From contig NZ_JAUTAR010000001.1 in assembly GCF_030818695.1 (NCBI RefSeq), positions 2,970,501 to 3,034,500 on the forward strand: a stretch of DNA of 64,000 bases, given 5' to 3'. Numbering within the stretch: position 1 is the stretch's first letter; the number at the start of each line of letters is the position of its first letter. A program made the position numbers and the translations under genes. Source of the stretch: Chryseobacterium sp. SORGH_AS_0447. Lineage in GTDB: Bacteria; Bacteroidota; Bacteroidia; Flavobacteriales; Weeksellaceae. Below, in pieces: positions 53,256-63,208 of the stretch. The notes below the pieces were generated by a model. It did not search any database. It was not told the origin of the DNA and saw nothing but the letters and a program-made list of their open reading frames with translations.

Positions 53256-53920
53256 ATCAGATACCATACTACTTTATTTACATTGATTCAGAATGTTAGC
53301 GGTGATTTCTTAACCGAAAAAACTTCCAGCATCCAGTCTCCCTCTTCCAGCCCATCAGCATAACCTTTCAGCCGCACCCAAGTAGGATATAATTGTACAA
53401 CCGGAAGAAACTCCTGAAATCCAAACAGCAGTAATCTAACCAGAATCAGATACCATACTATTTTATTTACATTGATTCAGAATGTTAGCGGTGATTTCTT
53501 AACGGAAAAAACTTCCAGCATCCAGCCTCCCTCTTCCAGCCCATCAGCATAACCTTTCAGCCGCACCCGAGTAGGATATAATTTTACAACCGGAAGAAAC
53601 TCCTGAAATCCAAACAGCAGTAATCTAACCTGAATCAGATATCATACTATTTTATTTACAATGATTCAGAATGTTAGCGGTGATTTCTTAACGGAAAAAA
53701 CTTCCAGCATCCAGCCTCCCTCTTCCAGCCCATCAGCATAACCTTTCGACCGCACCCGAGTAGGATATAATTGTACAACCGGAAGAAACTCCTGAAATCC
53801 AAACAGCAGTTATCTAACCTGAATCAGATACCATACTATTTTATTTACATTGATTCAGAATGTTAGCGGTGATTTCTTAACCGAAAAAACTTCCCGCATC
53901 CAGCCTCCCTCTTCCAGCCT
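53220..53920. repeat. Tandem repeat, 3.7 copies of about 189 bp, seeded by the Nudix gene end
   Basis: Units begin with AAACTCCTGAAATC at 53220, 53408, 53597 and 53786 (188, 189, 189 bp, then a partial copy). The first unit's start is the last coding part of the Nudix gene including its stop. Copies differ by a few scattered substitutions. Units 2-4 have one extra C near the start. No separate gene is seen in the array. Confidence 0.9.
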
Positions 53921-53943
53921 ACTATCACAATTCTGCTTAATAT

Positions 53944-54177
53944 TTAACGCTCCTCCGTTTCCTTTTTAAAGCTTACCACTTCGTAATCATCGTCCGAACT
54001 GTATTTCTTGCAGCTTTCATCATCAAAACTTTCGGGAGATTTCAGGAAATCTTCAATAAATTTTGCGCTTTCGTCGGTGTTGGACGGCGTGATTACAATG
54101 TGGAAAAGTTTGGCTACGGATTCATCTGCATTCTGTTCGGATTCCTTTTTGTGTTTCAAAGCTTCTTTATAGTTCAT
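53944..54177 (-). CDS. Small acidic hypothetical protein
   Basis: 77 aa, MNYKEALKHKKESEQNADESVAKLFHIVITPS..., highly charged. The stop lies just outside the tandem repeat. No signal peptide or known motif. Supported mainly by reading frame and codon character. Confidence 0.5.
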   Translation of the reverse strand: MNYKEALKHKKESEQNADESVAKLFHIVITPSNTDESAKFIEDFLKSPESFDDESCKKYSSDDDYEVVSFKKETEER

Positions 54178-54329
54178 CGGTTTATTTTATAGTAAACTGG
54201 CAAATGAATAAACTGTGCCACCGGTCTGTTTTTCTTCTAAAAAACCGCATCTGTGGTATCTGTACGGTTGCATTACTGCTGTGATGGCTTGATTTTAGAT
54301 GGGTGTAGTGTACTTATTCCCCAAATTAC

Positions 54330-57226
54330 ATGATCATGGAACGGCTAAAAAAAATACTACTGAAAGTTCTGAAATGGGCAGGAATTTCGATCGCATCGCT
54401 TCTTTTTCTGATGTTTATTATTCCGATCCTATTTCCGGGAACCATTTCCGCACAGGTAAAAATATTTGCCAATAAACATCTTGCAGGAAAGCTCGATTAC
54501 CGGAAAACGCATCTCACTTTTTTCAGGCACTTCCCTTCTCTCACGGTTACGGTGGATGATTTTTTACTGAAAGGCTCAAAACCTTTTGAAAATGATACGC
54601 TGCTTGCTGCAAGGGAAGTTTCGGTGGGTATCAACCTAAAAAACCTGATCTTTGACCGACAGGTAAAAATCGACGAAATCTATGTAACGGATGCATACGG
54701 AAACGTTTTTGTAAACAGTAAAGGTGAGGCCAACTATAATGTATATGTTTCCAAACCCTCCAATAAGCCGAAAGATACGGCCAGTAGCGGAGCTTCCATA
54801 AAGCTGGACCTGATCAAATTAAAAAACTGGAATATCGTTTACCGGACCATTCGGCCAGGGTGCTTGTTGATGCCAAAGGGCTGAACTATACCGGAAAAGG
54901 CGGCCTAAGTGAAGATATTTTTGACCTTGAGACCGATCTGGATATCAATAAGCTGGATTTCAGTCTGAACCGCATCTATTATGCTAAACAAAAGTCTTTG
55001 CATGCCGATTTAATTACGAGAATCAACACCAATGCCCTGACTTTCGTTTTAAGAAAAAATGAATTGAGAATCAATGATCTTCCTCTGAAATTCAGTGGCT
55101 TTTTAAGTATTCTGAAAGACGGATATAACCTGAACATCAATGCGGCTTCAGAAAAAACAACCATTCGGGATATGATTTCCGTATTGCCGCCGCAATATCT
55201 GGACTGGGCAAAAGATACCAGGATCGAAGGAAACAGCGATCTGTTTTTCAGCCTTAAAGGAAGATTCAGCGAACCTAAAAACCTGAAACCCCGGCTGCAG
55301 GCAAGGCTTTTCATCAAAGACGGCTTTGTTTCTAACGGTAAGGCCCCGGTTCCGATGAACAATTTTAATATGGATCTGAATGTAGATCTCCCGGATCTGA
55401 ATACGGAACAATTGGGACTTGATCTTAAAAACCTAAGTTTTGACCTCGGACCGAATAATAGTTTCAGAGCAGTTGTAAAAACCAAAGGGCTGAATGAAAT
55501 GCAGATCAATGCAGATGTAAAAGGTGCTGTAGACCTGCAGACGCTCGATCAGGCTTTAGGACTGAAAGATATTGATGCGAGAGGTCTTCTGAATACGAAT
55601 ATCAAAGCAAGCGGAATTTTTAGTCTGGATAAAAAGCTGTTTCCTAAAACCAACGGCTACCTTAACCTGAAAAACGGCTGGCTGAAAACGAAATATTATC
55701 CGAATCCGATCCAGAATATTACTATTGCTGCAAATATTGTAAATACCGACGGCACTTTTAAGAGTTTGGGCGTGAAGCTGGATCCTTTTAAGTTTGATTT
55801 CGAAGGCAATCCGGTTTTTGTAAATGCAGACCTGCAGAATTTTGAAGATGTACTGTATAAAGTCCGTGCAAAAGGTGTTCTGAATGTAGGAAGAATATAC
55901 AAGGTGTTTGCTAAAAAAGGGTTTGATGTAAGCGGACTGATCATGGCCGACCTTTCCCTGAACGGACGGCAGAGCTATGCAACGACAGGCCAGTACAGCA
56001 AGCTGGACAATAAGGGAAATTTAATTTTAAAAAATATCAAAGCCACCACGGAGTTTCTTCCCAAATCATTTTATATAAAAGAAGGAAACTTCCGGTTTGA
56101 AAATGAAAAAATGTGGTTCCAGAAGTTTTTTGCGACGTATGGAAAATCAGATTTTGCCTTAAACGGTTATCTTCTGAATACCATTAATTATTTTATCGAA
56201 AGAAAAGGGACTCTTCACGGAAAATTCGGACTGAACTCGAATTACATCCTGATCGATGAATTCATGGCATTAAAAAACGGAGATAATACCGATAAATCCA
56301 TTGAAGTGGAATATGCCAAGGTAGAAAATCCGAAAAGCAGCGGCGTGGTTATCATTCCAAAGAATTTGGATGTAGCTTTGGGGGTTAATGTAAGAAAAGT
56401 TGAGTTTAAAGGATTGGATCTGAACCATGTAAAAGGAACAGCCTCCGTTGAAAAAGGACAGGTATATCTTAAAAATACGTCGTTTGATGTGGTGGGAAGC
56501 CGGATGAGCATTGACGCCCGTTACCAGGATGAGTCTCCGCTGACGGCAAATTATGACGTAGCTCTGAAAGTACTGGATTTTGATGTTCAAAGAGCGTATA
56601 AAGAGATTGATATGGTCCGGGAAATGGCCACGGCCGCTAAGAATGTAAAAGGAATCGTTTCCCTGGATTACAAGCTGAAAGGCGATATGGATAAGAACAT
56701 GAAGCCGATCTACCCTTCCCTGGAAGGCGGAGGAATCGTTAATCTCCGGGATGTAGAGGTTAAAAATTTAAAAATGCTTTCGGCAGTCGGCGATAATATT
56801 GGGGCTAAAGCTTTTAATGATCCGGACATGAAAGGGGTAAATATTGAAACCCATATCAAAAATAATTTGATCCACGTAGATAAATTTACGTTTAAAGTTT
56901 CTATCTTGAGGCCCACAGTAAGCGGTACCACGAGCTTCAACGGTCTGCTCGATCTGAGGATCCGGGTGGGTATCCTGCCGGGCGGTATTATCGGCTTTCC
57001 GGTGGTGGTAACGGGAACGCATGAAAAACCGAAAGTAAAAATTTTCAGCAAAACCGGCCAGGGAATTATTGATGCGCTGTACAATAAAAAAACCAATAAA
57101 GTGATCCGCCAGGAGCGGCGTGCCGAGAAAAAGACCAGACGGCAGCAGCGCAGGGAAAAAAGAGCGCAGGAAGAAAGGGCAAAAAATGCCGAAAAACAAA
57201 TTAATAAAGATCTTAAAGAAAAATAA
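54330..57226 (+). pseudogene. AsmA-like outer-membrane biogenesis protein, frameshifted
   Basis: About 965 aa if repaired. One N-terminal membrane helix (KWAGISIASLLFLMFIIPILF) is followed by the AsmA N-terminal domain (LDYRKTHLTFFRHFPSLTVTVDDFLLKG), long beta-rich repeats and a C-terminal AsmA_2-like domain (TTSFNGLLDLRIRVGILPG), ending in a Lys/Arg-rich tail. The frame shifts near 54844: one G restored there turns the text into NWNIVYRDHSARVLVDAKGLNYTGKG, joining both parts. As given, a 184-aa N-terminal fragment and a 788-aa fragment result. AsmA-like proteins move lipids between membranes. Sequencing error is a real alternative. Confidence 0.85.
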
Positions 57227-57238
57227 TTCAGGCAAATA

Positions 57239-57862
57239 GTGAGTCAGTTAAGTTTATTTGATGCAGATGAATATTACCGGTTTCCGGAAGAATTGCTGGA
57301 GTATACAGGAAATTTTCTGTCGGAAGACGCGGCTTCCAGGCTTGAAGAAAAGCTGCTGCATGAAACGCCGTGGAAGCAGCATACCCAGAAAATGTACAGC
57401 AAGACCGTGGTAACGCCGCGTTTAACCGCCTGGTACGGTGATGAAAGCAAGAATTACCATTTGGGAGGCAACGAATTCGGGGTGAATCAATGGTCGCCGG
57501 AACTGCTGAACCTGAAACTTAAAATTGAAAAGTTTTCCGGGTATAAATTCAATTCTGTACTGTTAAACCTTTACCGGGATGGCAATGATTCGGTAGCGTG
57601 GCATCGGGATAAGGACAGCGAACTAGGAGAACGTCCGGTAATTGCTTCCGTAAGTCTCGGACAGGTCCGGAATTTTGATTTCCGCAATGTCGAAAACCAT
57701 CAGCAGAAACACAGCCTTGCTTTAAAACACGGTTCGCTGCTCATCATGAAAGGAGATCTTCAGGTACATTGGGAACACCGTATCGCGAAATCCACCCGCC
57801 TGATGAGGCCCAGAATCAATCTCACTTTCAGACTGATTCGTGAATTATCATCGGTGTCCTGA
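57239..57862 (+). CDS. AlkB-like 2-oxoglutarate/Fe(II) dioxygenase
   Basis: 207 aa starting at GTG, MSQLSLFDADEYYRFPEELLEYTGNFL. The Fe(II) ligands are H and D in AWHRDKDSELG and a distal His in VHWEHRIAKS; Arg residues of RPRINLTFR bind 2-oxoglutarate. NSVLLNLYRDGNDSVAWHRD is the AlkB signature. Likely repairs alkylated bases (alkB/ALKBH2-like group). Starts 12 bp after the AsmA-like gene, so co-transcribed. Confidence 0.9.
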   Translation: MSQLSLFDADEYYRFPEELLEYTGNFLSEDAASRLEEKLLHETPWKQHTQKMYSKTVVTPRLTAWYGDESKNYHLGGNEFGVNQWSPELLNLKLKIEKFSGYKFNSVLLNLYRDGNDSVAWHRDKDSELGERPVIASVSLGQVRNFDFRNVENHQQKHSLALKHGSLLIMKGDLQVHWEHRIAKSTRLMRPRINLTFRLIRELSSVS

Positions 57863-57969
57863 GAATTTATATATTAATTTTCAGCATAATTAAAAAATAA
57901 TATAAAATTTAACAAAATTTGGCAAAGAAATTGTGTATATGATTTTGAAACGATTAAAAAACAGCAGCT

Positions 57970-58188
57970 ATGAACATTTCATATTACGATTTTAAAAATA
58001 TGCCGAACCAGGAGCAATGCAGTTTTGTAATGAACGAAGGACGTGTCATGAATGAAAGAATGATCAATACAACAAAATACATTCTTTACGAAGTTTCGCA
58101 TTTTTCTGTTGAGGTAATTTACAACACCGTGAACAACAAAATTGAAGGCATTAATGTTTACCAGAACAGAGGTGCATACGCTATATAG
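57970..58188 (+). CDS. Small hypothetical protein
   Basis: 72 aa, MNISYYDFKNMPNQEQCSFVMNEGRVM..., with strand pattern VEVIYNTVNNKIEGINVYQ. Such small soluble proteins are often found in Chryseobacterium; function unknown. Followed by a terminator. Confidence 0.7.
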   Translation: MNISYYDFKNMPNQEQCSFVMNEGRVMNERMINTTKYILYEVSHFSVEVIYNTVNNKIEGINVYQNRGAYAI

Positions 58189-58214
58189 TTAATCACTACT
58201 TTCGTATAAATTGA

Positions 58215-58244
58215 GGAACAGCTTTATGAGCTGTTTCTTTTTTT
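58215..58244 (+). terminator. Terminator of the 72-aa protein gene
   Basis: GGAACAGCT pairs with AGCTGTTTC (one G-U) around TTATG and runs into T7. Confidence 0.8.
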
Positions 58245-58393
58245 ATGCAGGTAGAATATTTAATATTAGAATGCTTATCAAGCTATTGATCTCCGAATCT
58301 TAAACAGGTTTAACCGAAAGGATCCCTGGAAAATCTAACCGTATTTATTATTTCCAAGTGCTTCGCTTTACACAGACTTTTTACAAATAAAAA

Positions 58394-58416
58394 ATCCTCA
58401 GAAAGAATCTGAGGAT
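58394..58416. other. Isolated hairpin in a gene-free gap
   Basis: ATCCTCAG/CTGAGGAT stem flanked by A-rich sequence on both sides; T-run lies only on the minus strand. The 409-bp gap between the two small genes contains no other feature I can support; the hairpin might end a small antisense RNA. Confidence 0.4.
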
Positions 58417-58597
58417 AAAAACTAATAACCATGAAAACTCAAATTAAACATGAGTTACTTAACTACATTAAAATATTATGCCATTATTATTTCGGCAGTT
58501 TAAATTTTAAACATTTTTAAGACTTTTTAAGAAAAAATAATAAAATTTTCTTTGGCACGGTTTATTCTATATGATGATTAACATTAAAAAATAAATC

Positions 58598-58825
58598 ATG
58601 GCCCATAAAATTTTTAGAAAAGAAGATTTCAGAAAGGATGAAACGGGAATATATATTCTTGAAGTCCCGAAAGGAAGTGTAGGAATCGGTGCGGATCTTA
58701 TTATTGAAAGACAGACCGCTGACGGAGAATACGAAATCGTACAGGCTGATCTCCACCGTCACAACGACAGCATCCTCATCAAGTGGAGCGAACCATTTGA
58801 CGGAAGACTGCTTTTTGATGAATAA
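58598..58825 (+). CDS. Small hypothetical protein
   Basis: 75 aa, MAHKIFRKEDFRKDETGIYILEVPKGSVGIGADLII..., probably an all-beta small soluble protein (strands IYILEVP, DLIIERQ, YEIVQADL, SILIKWSE). Function unknown. Opposite-strand frame of 94 codons is its shadow. Confidence 0.7.
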   Translation: MAHKIFRKEDFRKDETGIYILEVPKGSVGIGADLIIERQTADGEYEIVQADLHRHNDSILIKWSEPFDGRLLFDE

Positions 58826-58832
58826 AAAAAAG

Positions 58833-58860
58833 AAAGACTGTCTCAAGAGACAGTCTTTTT
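58833..58860. terminator. Bidirectional terminator between convergent genes
   Basis: GACTGTCTC pairs with GAGACAGTC around AA, with A-run before and T-run after. Confidence 0.85.
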
Positions 58861-59648
58861 TAATAGGTATTATTCAATCCTCCATCCAGCGGAATGCTGG
58901 TCCCGGTAAGATATGCAGCATAATCGGAAGCCAGAAAAGCGGCGAGGTGGCCATATTCTTCAGGTTTCCCCAACCGTTTCATCGGGATCTTCTCTTCTTT
59001 CTTCTTTCTGATCTCCTCAACTGAAGCACCGGTCTCTTGGGCTTCATGCTCAATAAGATCTTTGATTCTTTTCGTATCAAATGACCCGGTAAGAATATTG
59101 TTGATGGTGATATTATGTTTTGCCACTTCGATAGACAATGTTTTCGACCAGGCAATTACCGCAGAACGGATGGAATTGGAAAGCGCCAGATTCGGGATCG
59201 GTTCTTTCACTGATAATGAAGATACATTGATGATGCGGCCTCTCCCCTTTTTGATCATGTAAGGAAGCGCAAGGTTGGTGGTTTCACAAACAGTTTTAAA
59301 AAGCAGATCAAAGGCCGACTGGTAATCCTGTGTATTTTTTTCTGATGCAAGGCCGGGCTTTGGGCCGTTCGTGTTATTCACGAGAATATCAATGTCGTGA
59401 TTCTGAAAATATTCCGTTATTATATTCCGGAAGCTTTCAAAATCTGAAAAGTCAGCAACAAGATATTCGTGTTGCTGTTCGTCGCTCACGATGGGGAGCG
59501 AGCGTACGAAATCCTTTAGTTTTTCTTCATTACGCGCCATGACGGTAACATTGGCTCCGCATTTGGCAAGCTCTGTGGCGACCCCCGCTCCTATTCCCTG
59601 TGTAGCCGCTCCTACCAGGGCATTTTTTGAATTTAAGTGGATGTTCAT
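58860..59648 (-). CDS. Atypical short-chain dehydrogenase, catalytic Tyr/Lys replaced
   Basis: 262 aa. The cofactor loop VGAATQGIGAGVATELAK and NNTNG are SDR-like, and the C-terminus AAFLASDYAAYLTGTSIPLDGG is classical. The catalytic YxxxK is not present: the text reads SSLSVKEPIPNLALSNSIRSAVIAW. Several 'FabG-like' SDRs have this pattern (SN..R) and are of uncertain activity. Upstream on the same strand an AraC regulator is 121 bp away. Confidence 0.85.
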   Translation of the reverse strand: MNIHLNSKNALVGAATQGIGAGVATELAKCGANVTVMARNEEKLKDFVRSLPIVSDEQQHEYLVADFSDFESFRNIITEYFQNHDIDILVNNTNGPKPGLASEKNTQDYQSAFDLLFKTVCETTNLALPYMIKKGRGRIINVSSLSVKEPIPNLALSNSIRSAVIAWSKTLSIEVAKHNITINNILTGSFDTKRIKDLIEHEAQETGASVEEIRKKKEEKIPMKRLGKPEEYGHLAAFLASDYAAYLTGTSIPLDGGLNNTY

Positions 59649-59769
59649 GTGTTTGGTATTTATTATATAAAAATAGGATTAATAAGAGAATTAACAGGAT
59701 AAAAATGGGTGGAGATTATTTTAATTTTCAATTTCCACAGTTATCTAAAATATTCTTATTCAGTATATT

Positions 59770-60567
59770 TTAATCACTCTGAATTTTTGTGGGGCTGTAG
59801 CCGAAACGTTTTTTGAAAGCGTAGGAAAAATGGGAAAGGTCTTCAAAACCGAGATCGGTGTAAATGCCGGAAGGGGCCTGTTTATTTTCCCGGATAAGAA
59901 AATGTGCCTCATCCAGCCGTTTCTGAAGGAGCCAACGATGCGGTGAAGTATGGAATATCTTCTCAAAATCACGCTTAAAAGTTGCCAGGCTTCTTCCGGT
60001 AAGGTAAGCAAAGCGTTCCAGATTAACATTATAACGGTAATTCTGATTCATAAATCGCTCAAGATCTATTTTGTGCGGTTGGGAAAAATCAAAAAGAACC
60101 TGCTGAAGTTCAGGCTGTGACGACTGCAGCAAAATCATCAGCAGTTCCTTTATTTTAAGATCGATGAGGGAGTTGTTCTGTATGCCGGTTTTGATAAGGG
60201 TCTGAAGAGAAATAATATAATTTTTAAGCAGGTCATTCTGCTCAATCCGGTGCATTGGTTTTACAACTGCAGGATGTTGTGCAGAACAGCCATATTCCTG
60301 AGCAAAGTTTCTGAGGTTGTCTTCACTCAAATAAATATTCATGCTTTCAAAAGTACCTATTTCCGGCGGGTACTTTATAAACTTTACCAACTGGTTTTTC
60401 CTGATCAGATGGAAATCCCCTTCCTGTGCTTCATACTTCTGCTTTCCTTCCAGCAGGGTGAAACTTCCTGCAATCTGATAGGAAAGCGTGTGCTGAGGAA
60501 CAAAATTTTCCCCTTTCCTGCTCATCTCATGATAACATGAGTATACAATATCCTGCTTTTCGGTCAT
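59770..60567 (-). CDS. AraC family transcriptional regulator
   Basis: 265 aa. N-terminal cupin-like part (GSFTLLEGKQKYEAQEGDFHLIRKNQLVKFIKYPP) and C-terminal AraC HTH (NVNLERFAYLTGRSLATFKRDFEKIFHTSPHRWLLQKRL, then DLGFEDLSHFSYAFKKRFGYSPTK). Same direction as the SDR downstream and the aldehyde dehydrogenase upstream, so it may control these oxidoreductases. Confidence 0.92.
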   Translation of the reverse strand: MTEKQDIVYSCYHEMSRKGENFVPQHTLSYQIAGSFTLLEGKQKYEAQEGDFHLIRKNQLVKFIKYPPEIGTFESMNIYLSEDNLRNFAQEYGCSAQHPAVVKPMHRIEQNDLLKNYIISLQTLIKTGIQNNSLIDLKIKELLMILLQSSQPELQQVLFDFSQPHKIDLERFMNQNYRYNVNLERFAYLTGRSLATFKRDFEKIFHTSPHRWLLQKRLDEAHFLIRENKQAPSGIYTDLGFEDLSHFSYAFKKRFGYSPTKIQSD

Positions 60568-60623
60568 GATGATTATTAAAAAAATACCGCTTCCTATAGC
60601 CGTGGTTTCAAATGTACAAATTA

Positions 60624-62039
60624 TTATTTCAGAATGGCTTTCGCTTCAAGATAATGCTGCAAGCCGAACTCGCCGTATTCCCTTCCTATTCCCGACTGTT
60701 TGAACCCTCCGAAAGGAACCATCGGATCATGGCTGAAACCGTTGATGCAGATTCTTCCGGCATCAATCTTTGAGGCAATATCCATTGCCCGTTCGGGATC
60801 CGACGAACTGATATACGCTGCGAGACCATACGGAGTATCATTGGCTATGGCAATGGCCTCTTCTTCATTTTTATAAGAGATGATCGACAGGACGGGACCG
60901 AAGATTTCTTCCCGGGCAATCTTCATGTCATTTTTAACACCGGTAAAGATCGTCGGCTTTACAAAATTTCCGGCTTCCAGCCCCTGCGGTTTACCCGGCC
61001 CGCCGGCAAGTAACAAAGCCCCTTCTTCAAGGCCCGCTTCAATAAAAGACTGAACCCTTTCATACTGCCGTACACTTACCATAGGCCCTATCTGGGTTTT
61101 TTCGTCCTGAGGCAATCCCACAACCATCTGTTCGGCGGTCATCTTTGCAATCCTGTTTACCTGATCGAGTTTATGTTCCGGAACCAGCAGCCTTGTTGGT
61201 GCAATACACGCCTGTCCGCTGTTCATATAAGCTCCGTACACCGCCATCGGAATTACCTGGTCCAGGTCTGCATCGTCAAGGATGATATTAGGAGATTTGC
61301 CTCCAAGTTCCAGGGTTACGCGCTTCATGGTACACGCCGCATTTCCGGCAATCATTTTTCCGACGGCAGTAGAACCTGTAAAGGAAATCTTAGCAACATC
61401 AGGATTCCGGATCAGTTCGGTTCCAACGACATTTCCAAGGCCCGTCACAAAATTTACGGCTCCTTCCGGAAGCCCTGCTTCATGAAAAGCTTCCATCAGT
61501 ACCATTGTCTGCAGGCTGCTCATTTCACTGGCCTTGATTACGCTGGTACAGCCCGCAGCAATGGCAGTGGCTACCTTGCTGGCAATCGAACTGCTGCTTG
61601 CATTCCAGGGAGTGATCATCCCTACAACGCCGACCGGCTGTAATTTCACCAGGGAAGAATTTATCATTTTCCCGAATTTAAAATTTTTAAGAACTTCGGC
61701 CATACTGTCGAACCAGCTTCCGGTGTAGCGGCTGCTTATGGTGGAAAACTGGCGTGTTCCCCCGTATTCCTCAATCATTATTTCCGTAAGCTCATCCTGT
61801 TTTTTTTCTACGGCTTCTTTCAGTTTTTCAAGATACAGTACCCGCTCTTCTACGGTAGTCTGTGAAAATGTTTTAAAAGCTTCCTTTGCGGTGACAACCG
61901 CATTCCGTACATCTGTCTCGTCTGCAAGTATTGCTTCTCCGATCTTTTTGTTGTCGGAAGGATTGATGATTTCAAGAATTTCCGTTCCATGCGGATTTAC
62001 AAATTTGCCATTGATGTAGATTTTATTTACTTGTTTCAT
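60624..62039 (-). CDS. Aldehyde dehydrogenase (NAD(P)+-dependent)
   Basis: 471 aa. Catalytic C278 in NSGQACIAPTRLL, E244 in TLELGGKSPN and N146 in TPWNASSS are all in place; ISFTGSTAVGK is the cofactor region and GGFKQSGIGREYGEFGLQHYLEAK the C-terminal signature. Family length is 480-500, so complete. Oxidises an aldehyde to an acid; substrate unknown. It is the last gene before the AraC regulator (56 bp). Confidence 0.93.
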   Translation of the reverse strand: MKQVNKIYINGKFVNPHGTEILEIINPSDNKKIGEAILADETDVRNAVVTAKEAFKTFSQTTVEERVLYLEKLKEAVEKKQDELTEIMIEEYGGTRQFSTISSRYTGSWFDSMAEVLKNFKFGKMINSSLVKLQPVGVVGMITPWNASSSSIASKVATAIAAGCTSVIKASEMSSLQTMVLMEAFHEAGLPEGAVNFVTGLGNVVGTELIRNPDVAKISFTGSTAVGKMIAGNAACTMKRVTLELGGKSPNIILDDADLDQVIPMAVYGAYMNSGQACIAPTRLLVPEHKLDQVNRIAKMTAEQMVVGLPQDEKTQIGPMVSVRQYERVQSFIEAGLEEGALLLAGGPGKPQGLEAGNFVKPTIFTGVKNDMKIAREEIFGPVLSIISYKNEEEAIAIANDTPYGLAAYISSSDPERAMDIASKIDAGRICINGFSHDPMVPFGGFKQSGIGREYGEFGLQHYLEAKAILK

Positions 62040-62158
62040 TTTGATTGTTTTATAAGAGCAAAGGTAAACCGCTTCGCTGACAACAATTTTGTAAAACAGC
62101 TCAATTATACTTTGTAAAACAGCTCATTTCAAAAATCCTGTTTGTTCATGCATAAAAA

Positions 62159-62179
62159 AAGCTGCATGAAAAGCAGCTT
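62159..62179 (-). terminator. Terminator of the TAT-type SDR gene
   Basis: AAGCTGC pairs with GCAGCTT; on the minus strand the stem is followed by TTTTTTT (A-run on + before 62159). Confidence 0.75.
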
Positions 62180-62203
62180 AATTTGTATAAGTATGATTTG
62201 TTT

Positions 62204-63208
62204 TTACGGCTGGCCGCTTCCTCCTGCTGCTCCGTAAATATGTCCTGTGGTAAAGCTGGCATTGTTATCAGCAAGCTGTACGAATATGGAAGCCAGCTCG
62301 GCAGGCTGCCCCGGTCTTCCCAGTGGCGTTTCTTCACCGAATTTTTCAATATTTTCCTGGGTCTGTCCGCCGCTTACTTCAAGTGCCGTCCAAACCGGTC
62401 CCGGCGCAACGCCGTTTACCCTGATTCCTTTCGGTCCCAGCTGTTTGGCCAGTGATTTTACATAACTTGTCGTTGCCGCTTTGGTCTGCGCGTAATCGTA
62501 AAGATTTTCTGATGGATCATAAGCCTGTACGGAAGACAGACCGATAATGGATGAACCCGGCTTCAGATGAGGTAAGGCTGCTTTTGTAATCCAGAACGGT
62601 GCGTAAATATTGGTTTTCATCGTTCTCTCAAACTCTTCCGTGCTGATATCAAGAATCGATTCGTGGGTTTTCTGGTGCCCTGCATTGTTTACCAGGATAT
62701 CAAGGCCTCCAAGTTCCTGAACTGCCTGGGCAACCAGTTTTTTGCAAAAGTCTTCCGTACGGATGTCTCCGGGGATGGCTACCGCTTTACGCCCAGCCTG
62801 GCGGATGAGTGCCACTACTTCTTTTGCATCCGGTTCTTCTTCCGGCAGATAGTTGATCGCTACATCAGCCCCTTCTCTCGCATAAGCGATGGCAGCCGCA
62901 CGTCCGATCCCGGAATCTCCCCCTGTAATCAGCGCTTTTCTTCCCATCAGCCTTCCGGATCCTACGTATGTTTTTTCACCATGATCCGGAACGGGATCCA
63001 TTTTGCTTGCCAATCCGGGGAATGGCTGAAACTGTCTTTTAAAAGGCGGTCGGGGGTATTTTGTAGTAGGATCTGTCAGATCCGGCCCCATTGCAGGATT
63101 TGTTTTTTTGTTCTGAGACTGGGCAAAGGTTCCCGGTGCTACGGCAGCCACTGCAATAGTGGTTGCAATTTTTCCAATGGCATTTCTTCTTGTGATTTGC
63201 TTTTCCAT
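62204..63208 (-). CDS. SDR oxidoreductase with twin-arginine-like signal
   Basis: 334 aa. The N-terminus MEKQITRRNAIGKIATTIAVAAVAPGTFAQ is a twin-arginine signal (TRRNAIGK) with a hydrophobic core and AQ end, so it is exported folded. Then MGPDLTDPTTKYPRPPF, common to this SDR group, leads to TGGDSGIGRA, NNAG and catalytic YAQTK. Related cytoplasmic proteins (YhdF/YhxD-like general-stress SDRs) lack the signal. NAD(P) in the periplasm is scarce, so function outside the cytoplasm is unclear. Confidence 0.9.
   Translation of the reverse strand: MEKQITRRNAIGKIATTIAVAAVAPGTFAQSQNKKTNPAMGPDLTDPTTKYPRPPFKRQFQPFPGLASKMDPVPDHGEKTYVGSGRLMGRKALITGGDSGIGRAAAIAYAREGADVAINYLPEEEPDAKEVVALIRQAGRKAVAIPGDIRTEDFCKKLVAQAVQELGGLDILVNNAGHQKTHESILDISTEEFERTMKTNIYAPFWITKAALPHLKPGSSIIGLSSVQAYDPSENLYDYAQTKAATTSYVKSLAKQLGPKGIRVNGVAPGPVWTALEVSGGQTQENIEKFGEETPLGRPGQPAELASIFVQLADNNASFTTGHIYGAAGGSGQP

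Noticed and set aside
53220..53920. CRISPR or coding repeat in the 189-bp array
   Set aside because: Whole units are near-identical without unique spacers, and all frames contain stops after the Nudix gene end.
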